A DNA stretch of 64,000 nucleotides from contig CP084609.1 in the NCBI GenBank assembly GCA_025917655.1, positions 558,001-622,000 of the forward strand, written 5' to 3'. Of the stretch, positions 9,468 to 21,073 are shown piece after piece. The stretch's first letter is position 1; each line of letters begins with the position of its first letter. The notes beneath the pieces are model-generated. The model saw nothing but the letters and a program-made list of their open reading frames with translations, had not been told where the DNA came from and did no database searches. The position numbers and the translations under genes are program-made. This DNA is from Chlorella sorokiniana (Eukaryota > Chlorophyta > Trebouxiophyceae > Chlorellales > Chlorellaceae).

Positions 9468-12222
9468 CAAGGAGGAGGTTAGTGGCTGGAGGGAGGCGAT
9501 GGTTGTGAACTGGTTGCAAGTGAGAGTTGCAGAGGTGAAGCATTAAAACTGTGGCTGGCAGTGGTGGGCTGTGTGCAGACAGGACTGAGTTCAAAATGCA
9601 TGGCTACTTGTTTGCTGTTCATAGCTGTCGCGCAGGGGCGGGGTGGAGCGGCAGTTGGGTTTCCTGATGCATCAGAGACGGCATGACATCAATCATGCCG
9701 CCAGTACCCAGGCATACAGCATGGTTTGAGCATGGAGATGAGATGTGCGTGCTCGAGTCCCACGGCGGGCAACAGGGTATTTTGCTGCCCCGCAGCAGCG
9801 GCGGCGGCAGGTCACAACGCTGCAGATATTGCCCACCGACCAGTCCGAAGCAGCAGTGTGATCTGTGATCGTGTACATGGGAAAGGCTACCTATGCAAAA
9901 CAACAGAGACCTCCCTTTCGCACTACTGTATTGATATCCAAGTGGTCACACAGAGGCGAGGGTAGGCGAATGCCATTTCCTGTCGCACAGCATTTACAAA
10001 TCAACGTTCTTTTGTAGGAAATAGCCGCCACCGCGCGTGTTTCCAACGTACTGTACCGGCCACAGCGCGACCAAGGCAGCGGTCAACTCGCGCACGGCCC
10101 AAGCCGGCCATCACAACTTTCCGCCCTTTCTTGATTTTTCGTTGTCTTTCCGAGCACTGGCGAAATTCCGGGGGCGGTCGCTGCTAAACGCCCTTATCGC
10201 GTGCACCGGCCTCAGCGTGCACACTGACCTGGCAAAGCATGCAAAGCACATAAGACTTCATTAATCCCCGGCCCTAGTTTGTGCACATGGAAGACAGCAC
10301 CTCATACCCGTGGTTAACGGCAGGCACTTGACGTGGTTGCAAGGGCTGTAGCTGCAGTGGCCAGCAAATAATCAATCTTCATCAATCCTGCAGTTCCTAC
10401 ACAGGGAGGGGCCGAGTGCTTGTGGCAGTTGCTTGCGAGCTGGGACGCATGCCCAGCAGGCCACATGCAGGTAGCACAGGGGCTGCTACAGCTTAGCAGA
10501 GTTCAGATTCACTACTGCTCGGAATTTCAGCCAACATGCAGCAGCTGGGTTGTAATGACGCAGCCAGTTCTCATTCCCCGGCTGCAGTTGTGATACCTTA
10601 ACTAATGGAAATTACTGTTACCACCAATACTGCAATGCTCTGCTTGTGATGTAGCTGTGCATCACGGACGCCCCTCAATGCACAAAGCAAGCCCTGCCGG
10701 CATCAGGAGGCTGCAGGTGATCAGGACAGGTCTCAAGGCGCCCTGAACGGAGCAAACCACTATTTGCAGCCGCTTCGTGAACTTGCTGCGATCCATACGG
10801 TTATTGAATGCAAAACTCACCGCCAGCAGAAAAGGGTGGCTTCTTTGGTTGGTGTTCACGGCTGCAGCGGCGGATCACAGAGCGCACCGGGCGTAAATAT
10901 CTCAGGATGATGACATGAGCCGGTGGCTTGACTCATGAAGGATGACAAGGATGTAGCTTGCGTGCACCAGTGCATCCTTCATCCGCAATGACACAGCACG
11001 TGCCCGCAGTAGGGCTCTTGTTAGGGCCCCGGATTATAAGTATGAAGGGGGTTTGTGACGTCACGAAAGGTCAGCATGCACACGCTGACCGGCTCGTGCA
11101 CGCGATGGCAGCGTTGAACAGTGTCTGGCCCTCGGAATTCCGCCAGTGCACGCGCAGATCAAGGTTAAATTTAGGAGGAGCCGAAATTGCGATGGACGGC
11201 TTGGGCGGCGCGTGCGTTGACCGCCGCCTTGGTTGCGCTGAAAGCGGTACAGTACTTCGGAAACAGTCGCGATGCCAAACGGCTATTTTCTACAGAAGAG
11301 CGTTGATTCGTGTATTCTGTGCGACATCGAATTGCTTTCGTTGGCCCTTGCCTTTCTGAAAACGATACAGTAACTACTAGTGCGAAAGGCAGGTTTCTGT
11401 TCGTTTGCATATCTATCAATGTCGCATGTCGACGAAAACAGATCACACAGCTGCTTACAAGTGGGCGGCGGGCAAATATGCAGCGTTGTGACTTGCCGCT
11501 GTTGCGGGGCAGCGAGCTGCGAGGCTGTTGCCCGCCGTGGGACTCCAGCATGCACATCCCGCCCGTCGTGTGATTCACACTGACACAGGGACACAGGCGG
11601 GTGTCCTTAAGCTGCAAGCAGCACGCCTGCGCCCAGCACCTACGTGCAAGCAGGTGCAGATGTGTGGGCCAAGCAGCTCACATGGCTATTCTGGCAGCAA
11701 CCACGTAAATTGTGGGTGGGTGTGGCGCAGTTGGCTCACTCGCTCGATGCGCTTCAGACCAGCGGTCTTTCCCTAATGCTCCCCCTCCGTCCTACATCAA
11801 AGCACATCCCACTTACATACTCGTACCATGCTGCATGCTTTGGTGCTGGCCAGCTGCACGCCTGATGTCATGCCTTTCATGCGGCATGGAGCCCAGCTGC
11901 TGCCGCCCTACCCCGCCTCTGCCTGACAGCTGTGAACAGCAAAATAGCAACCATGCCTCCTAATTTGTCGTCAAGGGCGGCTTAGTACGGTAAGGATGCA
12001 TGGTTACACAGCCGCCCTTCACGGCGGCAGCCTGAGTCCGTGCCTGCACACTATACTTCACGCACATTGTTGCAAGTCCCTGCACAGCTTGTGGCGCAGG
12101 TTCGCCTATGCCCAGCAGCTCACGCATCCTACCTCCAAACATCCTTTAATGTTCACATTGTCCCCACCTCGTCAGCCACAAAATCACTGCAGACCGATGG
12201 TCTGGCGGTAACTGGCAACTCC

Positions 12223-12273
12223 ACCCCCTGAAGCCCGGAGGGCGTCCTCAGACGGGGCCCCAAACCTCCTCTG
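12223..12273 (-). repeat. Right terminal inverted repeat of palindromic element
   Basis: Reverse complement of the left terminal repeat. It lies about 120 bp upstream of the SPF30 start codon, so the element's end probably forms part of that gene's promoter region. Confidence 0.85.
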
Positions 12274-12391
12274 GGCCTATTTTGTTATACCCCCGGCCAG
12301 TCCTTCCATCGGGCGGGACAGTCGGTACACCTTGCGCTGTGCCAGCCTGCGTCTCCCGTTGTATGTCACTTAAGGGGACGTTTTTTAAACA

Positions 12392-13408
12392 ATGGACGCG
12401 GTCAATGTACGTGAGTATGAGGACCAACTTGAGACTTTGAGTAAACTTCTTTTGGAAGACCCTGACAACCAGGAGCTTCAAGCGCTTTATGACGAGCTTG
12501 CCGAGGTGAGATCTACATACACGCCCCTCATCGCTCCCGTGTGCCGTCTCGAGCCAGTCGAGTTTTTTCCTTAACCCTCTTACAGGTCATCAAGCTGTCA
12601 GAGGAAGTTCAAAACCAACAGTTGAAGGTCCCAGATCAGCGACAGGAGGAGGCTGTGCCCGGTGCGCCTGTTCCACCCGTAGCCTCTGAGGGCCTGCGCA
12701 CTGCAGCACTCCTTCCTGCTCCGTTGCTGGACCAGGTTCGCCAAGTACAGCAGCGTGCAGCTTTTGCTGGGCGTGGACCAGCTGAATGGGCCATTGGTGC
12801 GCACTGCCTCGCCCTCTACGGCGCAGACGGAAATTGGTGAGTGATTCAACTTTGCCTGCCTTTGAGCAATTCTGTCACTTGCTCACATCAATCGATAATT
12901 TGCAATGTGCCAGGTACAAAGCTATTGTTCAAGATGTCACGGCAAATGGTGGTTTCGTTGTGAACTTTCAGGGTTATGGGGGCCAGGAGGAGGTTCCTAG
13001 GGAGTCGATCCAACCACATCCCGAAGAAGATGGCGGTTATAAGGGTGCGAAATGGAGGGCTGCTTGCAAGTGCCATGCCCCCCCCCCCACACACACACAC
13101 ACACACCACCCCCCCCCCCCCACCCCCACCACCCCCGCTGTTGTGCATAAAGCGCACCTCTTGTTGCAGGTGTTGCTGCACCAAAGATTCGCAGAGTTGA
13201 TGAAGGTGCTCAAGTGGAGGAGATGCCCAAGTGGCTGGCAATTAAGCCAACAGATGACGAAAAGACACGACAGAGGAAACGCAAACTTGCGAAGGCATTC
13301 AAATCAAAAGCGCGATTTGCACGGCTGGACCTTCAGCAGAAACAAAAGGCTGATGCTTGGAAGCAGTTTGTGTCTGGAAAGCTTGGAAAATCTAGGCGGA
13401 AGGACTGA
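12392..13408 (+). CDS. SMNDC1: Survival-motor-neuron-related splicing factor 30 (SPF30/SMNDC1)
   Basis: SPF30 is a Tudor-domain protein needed for spliceosome maturation; it binds symmetrically dimethylated arginine tails of Sm proteins. Four exons join in phase: 12392-12505, 12586-12836, 12914-about 13046 and 13170-13408. The N-terminal exon is a helical segment (EDQLETLSKLLLEDPDNQEL). The Tudor part spans the second and third exons (LYGADGNW, then YKAIVQDVTANGGFVVNFQG). The last exon carries the family's basic C-terminal block (MPKWLAIKPTDDEKTRQRKR, then KLAKAFKSKARFARLDLQQK) and ends GKSRRKD. Donors are GTGAG for the first two introns and GTGCG for the third; acceptors are TTACAG, TGCCAG and TTGCAG. 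The gene begins about 120 bp after the palindromic element. Confidence 0.93.
13078..13135. repeat. Poly-C/(CA)n microsatellite in SPF30 intron 3
   Basis: A C-run, then about nine CA units, then further C-runs, wholly inside the last intron of SPF30. Confidence 0.9.
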
Positions 13409-14902
13409 CAGCGACAGAAATTTTGATGTGCTGCGTTGTGCACACCCCGCCATCAATTGCTACAGGCAGTAAATAGCTATAGCTTTTGTGGGCGGCGCTT
13501 CTGTTTGTGGCATATGTTGAAAGGGGAACCAGGATGTCGGCTCTTGCGAATTGCGCCCCCAAGGCCACGCTGGCTAGTTGGACATAACATACAGCACAAG
13601 GCACACCTTCCGCCCACCCGCTCTTTTGTTGCTGCCTAAACCTGGCACAGCATGTGTAGCACGGAAACCGCGGCCGTGGTTTGGAGGGTGCTCCCACCAG
13701 GTTCTTGACGATGTGACAACAACATCATGGCAGGACAGTCTCTTTCCAACTTAAACTGCGATCTTGATGTGCAGCCTTGGCAGCATGCACTCTGCAATAC
13801 CAGCAAATTTGACGGCAAGTCCAGTTGCATTATGTTACCACCTTACCCCCATCTGAGGCACCGCAATCGATGTTGTTCTCTTGGCCGCTGTCCATCATAG
13901 CAGGCTTACAGTGCTGCCTTGGCCAGGTCACGCCTGACGAGCAACAAGGTGTCATCTTTGAGGTCGGGCGTTGCACTGATCTGGCAGGTCCTCAATAGAT
14001 GCAATGGAAACATTCAAGCCCCCTTTGTTCGTCAACTAGATGATCACTACGTCCTGGGGTTGACGCCACAAATTCATGCACACTGCTGCATGTAGTTACG
14101 GATGGGGCATCAAAGCTGCACTGCTCAACGTTGAATAGGGGCAGACCAGCGGGCAGGATGAGGAGAACAGGGCTGCGTCTATGATGGGACCTGGGCGGTG
14201 GAACAGGGCCTTTGGGAAGAGGTCAGGTACGCTCAGTCACACTTTTCCATGATCAACTGCCTAGCTTGGAGAATCAGCACATTGCGTGCTGCCCGCTGCC
14301 GCTAGTTCGTTCTACACGACGGAACAATTCCAGTTCTTTTTGCAGAAGTTTTGTGGCAGTTTGTATATGCTGTCACTTCTTGCTAAAGATCACTGTCCCA
14401 GGCATGCACAGCCATGCTGCCAAAACAGACCCGAGCTGTACATTCAGGACTTAGCCTGGCTGCGAGCACGGCGTGCTGGTGATGGGGGCACCCGCCCGCG
14501 CGCCATGTGAGGTTTTCCAAAACAATCGCCGATGCTACCCCCCACCCCCTTCCTTATGCCTGCCCAACGCTCAACCAGTTAGCTTTGGCATCACCCCTTT
14601 GCACAACACCAATATTTCCAGGCCCTGCATGTTCCCATACTGTGCCGCTTGACCCGGCGCCCAAGTGTTTTCGCGCCCATGACCAAGCCTACACCTGAGA
14701 TTGGACAGTTCTCGGCCAATAGCACGAACACGGCGGCCGCCCATCGGCTCTGCAGATATTTTTCATTTCAACGGCGTGTTCGGAGCCTGCGAGCAGTGGA
14801 TTTATGCCAGCGGGGAGCGCTGGATATGGTCCAATGCATCCATCGCCGCCCGTGAAGGGAGAAACCCCTGGGCAACGTATCAAGTGCAGACGTCTATTAT
14901 GA
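13409..14902. other. Intergenic stretch, no gene recognised
   Basis: About 1.5 kb between SPF30 and the LHCII gene. Short open frames on both strands overlap each other and show no domain or consistent codon pattern. The right part should hold the distal LHCII promoter. Confidence 0.45.
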
Positions 14903-14925
14903 TTATCCTATTATCAATAGGATAA
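14903..14925. promoter_or_regulatory. Perfect 10-bp palindrome with GATAA motifs upstream of LHCII
   Basis: The sequence TTATCCTATT-ATC-AATAGGATAA is a perfect 10-bp inverted repeat with a 3-nt loop, about 205 bp before the LHCII ATG. Each arm carries GATAA, the core of the plant I-box found in light-regulated promoters. Regulatory function is inferred from position and motif only. Confidence 0.4.
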
Positions 14926-15128
14926 CGTTCTATCGGCTGTTTCCCTTCCACGGAACCACGATCAGCGCAAGGCTCTCCCTGGGTAAATTCCCCAAGCGAA
15001 TCACCGAGATAAGGCGGAGCCCAAGTAGAAAGCATGCGGGCGCGTGGCTCAAAAGGCCGCCCGTGACACTGTGATTCACCACTATCTTTTTTAACAGAAC
15101 GGTCATCCCGTCACAAACCTCATCCGAC

Positions 15129-16530
15129 ATGCAGGCAGCACTCGCTCAGACCCGCGCCACCTTTGGCGTGGCCAAGCCGTCCCGTGCGGTGCGTGGCTCG
15201 CTCAGGCCTCGTTTACTACGCAATCACTATCCTGCTGTTCATTTAGGGCGCGATCAAGCTTGCTCTGCGGCCGCGACCTGCCGTGGCGGCATATCGCGTA
15301 TCTATCCTGACCTCGACCCTCCCTACTCCTTCGCGCCCTTCTCATGCCTTCTATCTCCCTCTTGTTGTCCCTGCAGGGTTCTCGCCAGGTCACCCGCGCC
15401 TCCGTGGAGTTCTACGGCCCTGACCGCGCCAAGTGGCTGGGCCCCTTCTCCGAGGGCTCGGTCCCCTCCTACCTGAAGGGCGAGTTCCCTGGCGACTATG
15501 GCTGGGACAGCGCTGGTCTCTCTGCTGACCCTGAGACCTTTGCCCGCTACCGCGAGATTGAGGTCATCCATGCCCGCTGGGTAGGCAACCTTGTCTTGTG
15601 ATGGCTTCAAGCCTGCGCTTGAGCCACCTGTTCTTCTTTGGATGGTGCACGTATGAATGCGGTTTTTCTACTGTGATTGACGTACTGTGCTTTCTTTGCA
15701 GGCAATGCTCGGCGCTCTTGGCTGCCTGACCCCAGAGCTGCTGCAGAACAACGGCGCTGCCGACTTTGGCGAGGCCGCTGTGTGGTTCAAGGCGGGTGCC
15801 AGCATCTTCAACGAGGATGGTCTGAACTACCTGGGTGAGTCAAGAGTGGTTGTTTGTTTGGAAATAAAAGCCTTGCTTTGTGCTGCTGAAGGCTGGGTGG
15901 GGTTTGCAAGGGTGTCGCATTGGTGCTCATCTGGTTGTTGGTTGCTATTGCAGGCAACCCCTCGCTGATCCATGCTCAGTCCATTGTGGCTGTGCTGCTG
16001 ACCCAGCTTGTGATCATGGGTGCTGCTGAGGCTTACCGCTATTCTGGCGAGGGCCCTGTGGAGACCACCGGTGACTCCCTCTACCCTGGCGGCTTCTTTG
16101 ACCCTCTGGGCCTTGCTGACGACCCTGACACCTTGGCTGAGCTGAAGGTGAGTGGGATCTCAGTTGTTTCCAGTGAGAACTGCAAGAAGTAACTTACCGT
16201 TCAATGACACCATCGTTCATTCCTTCTGCCATCCCTTTTGCAGGTGAAGGAGATCAAGAACGGTCGTCTGGCTATGTTCTCCATGTTTGGCTTCTTTGTG
16301 CAGGTCAGTGCCCCTGGTTATACTGTCGGTTATCTTGTTTGTGCTGCCGACAGCCTATGCTATTTGGCTTTAGGGTTTGTAGAGAGTTGCTTTTCTGATG
16401 TTTGTCAATCGCCTGATTGCAGGGCCTGGTCACTGGCAAGTCTCCCCTGGAGAACCTGTCCGACCACCTTGCCTCCCCCAGCGTGAACAATGGCTTTGCT
16501 GTTGCCACCAAGTTTGTGCCAAGCGCATAA
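15129..16530 (+). CDS. LHCB: Major light-harvesting chlorophyll a/b protein of photosystem II (LHCII)
   Basis: Binds chlorophylls a and b and xanthophylls in thylakoid membranes and funnels light energy to photosystem II. Six exons join in phase: 15129-15188, 15377-15580, 15702-15834, 15954-16147, 16244-16303 and 16423-16530. The first exon and the start of the second give a plastid transit peptide ([20 protein letters not shown]). Helix B is [20 protein letters not shown], with the chlorophyll-ligand Glu and Arg. Helix C lies around [20 protein letters not shown], and helix A is [19 protein letters not shown]. The C-terminus ([13 protein letters not shown], then FATKFVP-like [11 protein letters not shown]) is typical of LHCII. 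The trimerisation motif WYGPDR appears as FYGPDR. A TGTAA motif follows the stop by about 57 bp. Confidence 0.96.
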
Positions 16531-16586
16531 TTTGTGAGATTAATCATTGTATTGCCCACAGGTGATTGTGCTGTAGCGGCTCTAAA

Positions 16587-16591
16587 TGTAA
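16587..16591 (+). terminator. TGTAA polyadenylation-type signal of LHCII
   Basis: TGTAA, the chlorophyte polyadenylation motif, lies 57 bp after the LHCII stop. Confidence 0.5.
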
Positions 16592-16757
16592 CAGAACATG
16601 TACATTTGTGAAAGGTTATGGAAAGGAATCCATCCTGTGCGTGCAACAAACATGCAAGCAAATCAAACGCTCACACAACTCACCATGATTTGACAATTTC
16701 CTCGTCCTCAAATTCAGTACAAGGTCAATCATAAATGCCTTACAGCATCAGCAGAGT

Positions 16758-17898
16758 TCATCCCAGTGTGGACAAACAACGACGGAAAGCAGCTAGCGTG
16801 ACCAATCTGCCAGTTGCGGCCATTTCATGTATTGCTGCCAATGTCCTAGCTACAGTTTGTACATGGCCGTGGCTCGGGTCCGCTGTGCCGGATGCTCTGC
16901 CGATGCTTCCAACCCATACGACACCGTTGCAACCCATGATAGTTTTGATACCTGGAGGGGAACGTATGGGAGAGCTTCATGCTGCCAAGTTTGTGCACAA
17001 GCCTAACATCGAGCAAACAGCACGGTTGGCCGTGTTTGTGAGTTTCTGTTCCAGAACATCGTGCACTTGGCATGTGTGTGATCTACCAGCTTCGTCATTC
17101 CATTACCAGCCGCGACACAGCAACCCACCTTCCTCTAACCAAAGGTGGATGTGTTTGCGCTGTGCGGGAACCAAGGATGCCGGAACATACGCCAGGGCAC
17201 CAGGCGGCAGCTTGCTTGCCATGGTGTCCCGTACGTGCAGTTGCACCTGGCCATCGGCGCGGACTGCTTGCACCTCGGCCTGTTGTCACAGAAAGGTGTT
17301 CCCATCACTGTCCATGCAAAAGTGCTCAGCGGAAAACAGATGACTCACTGATATCAGGTCGCCTTCAGTGAGAATTGCTCGCATCTCTGGGAGCCTCTGG
17401 ACTGCTTGTTGCGCGGCGCCCCCTGCTGCAGACAACGGGAGCACTGCCAACACCGGGCGCAAATGTCGATAAGCCAACGTGTGGCGTCCACCTGTACGGG
17501 GAGTTGACGGGAGAATCAATTGTGCAAGCACAGAAGTACTCAAAGAGCTTGCAAAGGAGAAGAGGTCTACTCCCAGACAAGAGGTGTCTGCTGCCTACCT
17601 GCACCACCCTGCCAACAACGACGTGGCCTACAGCAGGTGTGTAGGAACCGGTCAGCGCGTCCACCAACACAAGTTGATTCCAGCGCTGTATGATACCGCA
17701 ACGGGTAGCAACTGCTGCGGAATCCGACTGCATTCGGCGTTCTAAGACGCCATGTCCTCGTAGCAACGATGTGGATTCTTGTGCAGTCGTTGATGCCAGA
17801 ATATCATCGCCAACACAAACATAATGCATGGTGGCGAGCCCTGGATGGGTGACTAGCGGCGAGAATGACGCTGAAGTCCCGGGGCGGCAGCGAGACAC
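16758..17898 (-). CDS. RRP4: RNA exosome subunit RRP4 (EXOSC2)
   Basis: RRP4 is an S1/KH cap subunit of the RNA exosome, which performs 3'-5' processing and decay of rRNA and other RNAs. The first exon on the minus strand runs from the ATG at 17898 (a second in-frame ATG is at 17829). It contains LLRGHGVL and the S1-domain entry LTGSYTPAVGHVVVGRVVQV, matching the family's RYxxEVGDIVVGRI. Further exons give PEMRAILTEGDLIS, then AEVQAVRADGQVQLHVRDTM and PPGALAYVPASLVPAQRKHI. The last exon carries the KH-like GIKTIMGCNGVVWVGSIGRA and ends at 16758. The ends of this gene and LHCII are 228 bp apart, tail to tail. Which of the two ATGs is used is uncertain; the second gives the usual start of the family more closely. 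Confidence 0.9.
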
Positions 17899-18141
17899 AG
17901 GCAGTAGAGCAAAAAACGCCAGAAAGTCCGGCAGGACAGGCTCGACACCAAGATTGTCAGTGTTAGCGTCGCTGGGCTGTGCAGGACGGTCAGTACAAAT
18001 GCCCTCAACGAATTAAGCTGGGTCTTGCATGATTTCTCGTGCACATTTTACAAACGGCATGCAAAGGTTGCTCCGGCGACAGGTCATCTGCCATGAGTTG
18101 CAGCTTTGCCGACCGTCCAACGTGAGCTGTTGAAGAGCAAT
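17899..18141. promoter_or_regulatory. Shared 5' region between RRP4 (-) and AFG2 (+)
   Basis: The head-to-head start regions lie within about 240 bp, so the two genes probably share a bidirectional promoter. An unresolved short first exon of AFG2 could lie here: a CAG acceptor-like site sits at 18101-18103. Confidence 0.45.
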
Positions 18142-21073
18142 ATGCTGGTGGGCATTGAAGATACTCTTGATGTGCTTCGAGAGGTGAGAAGTACAGTCAA
18201 CGCACACAGCCGCCTTTATGGCTTGGCAACGTCGAAACTGCCTCGTGGCATTATTCAGGTCGTGTCATGGCCGACAAGACATAGGCTTGTGGCAGGACGG
18301 CTCGGTGTGAGATGGCCTAAAGGACTGCTCCTGCACGGCCCTCCTGGCTGTGGTAAAACGGCGGCTGTGCACGCAGTGGCACAGGAGTGTGGTGCTGTTC
18401 TCCATGTGTTGACGGCTGCATCAGTGGTGGGACCCTTTGTAGGTAAGCCCCTTGCTTCAACTCAGGGTGCACCTGTGTTTGCCTGCATGCTAATGTGCTG
18501 CATTTTCTGGCAAAACCTGACAGGAGAGGCAGAGCGGCGTTTGCGGGCAGTCTTTGCTGCAGCTTACAGAGATGCCCAGGCTGGCTGCAACGTAGTTGTT
18601 TTTCTGGATGAGGTAAGCTGTATCAGTTGGTTGTAGCAGCACGCTAGTCAGACCCAACCACAATGTCAGCCTGAGGGTACTTGCTCGCAGCCAACAGCCT
18701 GTACACCGAGTGCTCTGCAGGTGGACACCCTTTGCCCTCACCGAAGCAATGCTCGGCAGCCTGATACACGCTTCGTGGGTCAGTTACTTACATTGCTGGA
18801 CGGCACTGCTGCCCTGGGATCGCGCTGGGCTTCCCCAGGGCAGGATTATGGGCACATTGTTGTCATGGGTGCAACCAGCAGGCCAAATGCGGTTGACCCA
18901 GCTCTACGTCGAACCGGCAGGTGGGAAAGCCTCATTTGTATGTCCAGCACGGTCGTGCATTTGTCACCTGGTATTCCAATGTCTGCTTCCTACTTGCATC
19001 GTCCATGTGCAGATTAGAGCGGGAGATTTACGTCTCAGTACCTGCAGCTGCAGCGCGGTACACAATGTTGCAGGCTTTGACTTGCAAACTTCCTGTGGAA
19101 CAATCCGTTGACTTGCAGAGGTACATGTCACGCAGCGCTTCTGCGAATTTACCTGTGCGGACACCCAACCCTAAACCTAAGACCAACCATGGAACGCGTC
19201 CTATTTTCTGCAGGTTGGCAAGCATTTGCCATGGATATACAGGGGCAGACTTGACTGCACTGTGCAGGGAAGCAGCCATGAGCGCTTTACACTCGCTGGA
19301 AACTGGTTCGATGCACCATGTCGGGAAATCATCACGGCCAGAAAAGCCTTTCCTTCCTGATGAAAGACTCATCACTGTCACTGACGAAGACTTCCAGGTT
19401 GCCCTGACGCGTGTTCGTCCTTCTCTAGCCAGAGGCGCGACCGTGGAATATCAAGCAATGAGGTAAGATCGTCATGTATGGTGTCATTGTATGTTTGAGA
19501 GAGCTGATGCCGATCTCCCTTATCATGCAGATGGGGCGACATTGGGGGCCTGCCCTCGGTGAAGCACATACTCAAGTGTGCTCGTGCTACTTTCTGGGAT
19601 TGCGGCAGTGTTCTGCGTTATGACCGTGCATGTTTTGTTTGCAGGCAAGCAGTGGAATGGCCATTGCGACATGCAATATCGTTCCAGCGGCTTGGCTTGG
19701 TTCCTGCAAGGTGGACATCAGTGTGGACATGTGCAAACAAAGAAGAGGGCTTCATGACAGATTTGAGTGTGTGCATGCAGGGGACTCCTTCTGTATGGCC
19801 CGCCTGGTTGCAGTAAGACATCCCTCGTGAGGGCTGCTGCAAGCGAAAGTGGGGCTACGCTTCTGTCTCTGTCAGGTTCGGGCTGTCAGCAGTCGAGGGT
19901 CCTTCATGCTCTCCAAGGTCCAATCAGTATGATCAGTCTTGTTGGCCAAGCTGGAGTTCCAATGGGTGCGCAGGCGCATTTCTGTATAGCATGTACGTTG
20001 GCGAAGGTGAGGCGCATATCCGGGACACTTTCAGGTGAGTTATGTGTCACAACTGCATGTCGAAATCTGAGAAAGACTGTAGGCACCTTGATTCATGATA
20101 TGCTTGTAAACCTCAAAAGCAGGCGCGCTCGGCTTGTAGCACCTGCTATTATTTTCTTGGATGAACTAGACGCAGTCGTAGGTACATGCAGACGTGTAGC
20201 AGCACTCTCTTTCTCAAAAGTTTTGGCCTTCGTTCTTTTGACACATTTATTTAGCGGCAGTGGCTGCTCCACTGGACTGATTTCTTTTAACGGCTGCAGG
20301 CAAGCGTGTCAGCCGTGAGACCAGCACCGACTCGACGGCTCGTCTGCTTTCGTCACTTCTAACTGAAATGGATGGCCTGGAGTCGTCCCAGGGAGTAATC
20401 GTGATTGGTGCTACAAATCGCCCAAAAGCAATAGATGCTGCGCTCGTCCGGTAAGAGCTGTGTATAAACTAACTGTGATTGGCATGGGCCGTTCTTGAAC
20501 ATGCTGTCCCAACATTTCAACAGACCCGGTCGATTTGACACCCTTCTTTACGTGCCCCCTCCTGATGAGTTTGGGCGGCTACAGGCTCTCCAGGTGTTTT
20601 GTTGGTACAATTGTGCACATGTGCCATTGTTGTTGCCGTATGGACGTGTTAGATTCCTTCTTGAACTTGCAGATACATTCTAGGGGCATTCCGTTAGAGA
20701 GCGATGTGGATTTGCAGCGTATCGCTGCTATTACAGATAAATTCACTGGTGAGACCTTGCAAACTTCAACAAGCCATGAAGCGGTTTGTTTGCACACTTA
20801 GATGCTTTTGCATGCATCAGGCGCAGAACTGGCAGCCTTGTGCAGAGAGGCATCGATGGCTGCATTGCGCGAGGATGTGGAGACAGGTCAGCATGCCCTT
20901 TTGTAACATGGAATGCGTTCCGTGAGTAAGCCTAATTGGGGTTTCTTTGCACTCCCTCTCATGTACATGTAGCAAGCAAGGTCCAGCAGCGTCACTTCAA
21001 CATGGCCTTAAACATTATTCAGCCACAACTGGCCGAGGCAGATATGACCGTCTGGTCTTCATGCTTGCAGTGA
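18142..21073 (+). CDS. AFG2: AFG2/SPATA5-type (CIP111) AAA+ ATPase with two AAA modules
   Basis: AFG2 (Drg1 in yeast) is a CDC48-related hexameric ATPase that strips factors such as Rlp24 from pre-60S ribosomes in the cytoplasm. The first AAA module shows Walker A GPPGCGKT (about 18330), a pore-type [10 protein letters not shown] across a splice junction, and Walker [14 protein letters not shown]. The second shows Walker A GPPGCSKT (about 19795), a serine variant also found in human SPATA5, then [14 protein letters not shown], Walker [12 protein letters not shown] and GATNRP. The C-terminal exons are 20821-20886 ([20 protein letters not shown]) and 20973-21073 ([20 protein letters not shown]). 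The first in-frame ATG (18142) lies just before the first module, so the usual N-terminal domain is missing or sits in an exon not found. The terminal exons have a second copy at 22012-22270. Confidence 0.9.

Larger units (their letters stand above)
9418..12273. mobile_element. Large palindromic (foldback-type) repeat element
   Basis: The two ends are inverted copies, nearly identical over about 50 bp: 9418-9467 begins CAGAGGAGGTTTGGGCCCCG, and 12223-12273 is its reverse complement with an extra G. The similarity continues inwards, more diverged, giving arms of about 870 bp (9418-10290) and 1250 bp (11020-12273) around a roughly 730-bp centre. Shared inner blocks include CGGCGGGCAACAG, the segment around AACGCTGCAGATATTGCCC (right-arm counterpart GGGCAAATATGCAGCGTT) and CCGCGACCAAGGCAGCGGTC-type sequence. 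No transposase frame was found, so the element appears non-autonomous. A clear target-site duplication is not visible. A further partial copy lies at about 23080-23255. Confidence 0.75.

Noticed and set aside
11705-11765. tRNA-like stretch (TGTGGCGCAGTTGGC)
   Set aside because: Resembles a tRNA D-arm but there is no matching T-arm box or acceptor stem, and it lies inside a repeat arm.
13078-13135. Proline/histidine-rich frames across the C/CA tract
   Set aside because: The tract is intronic in SPF30 and the frames are a product of the microsatellite.
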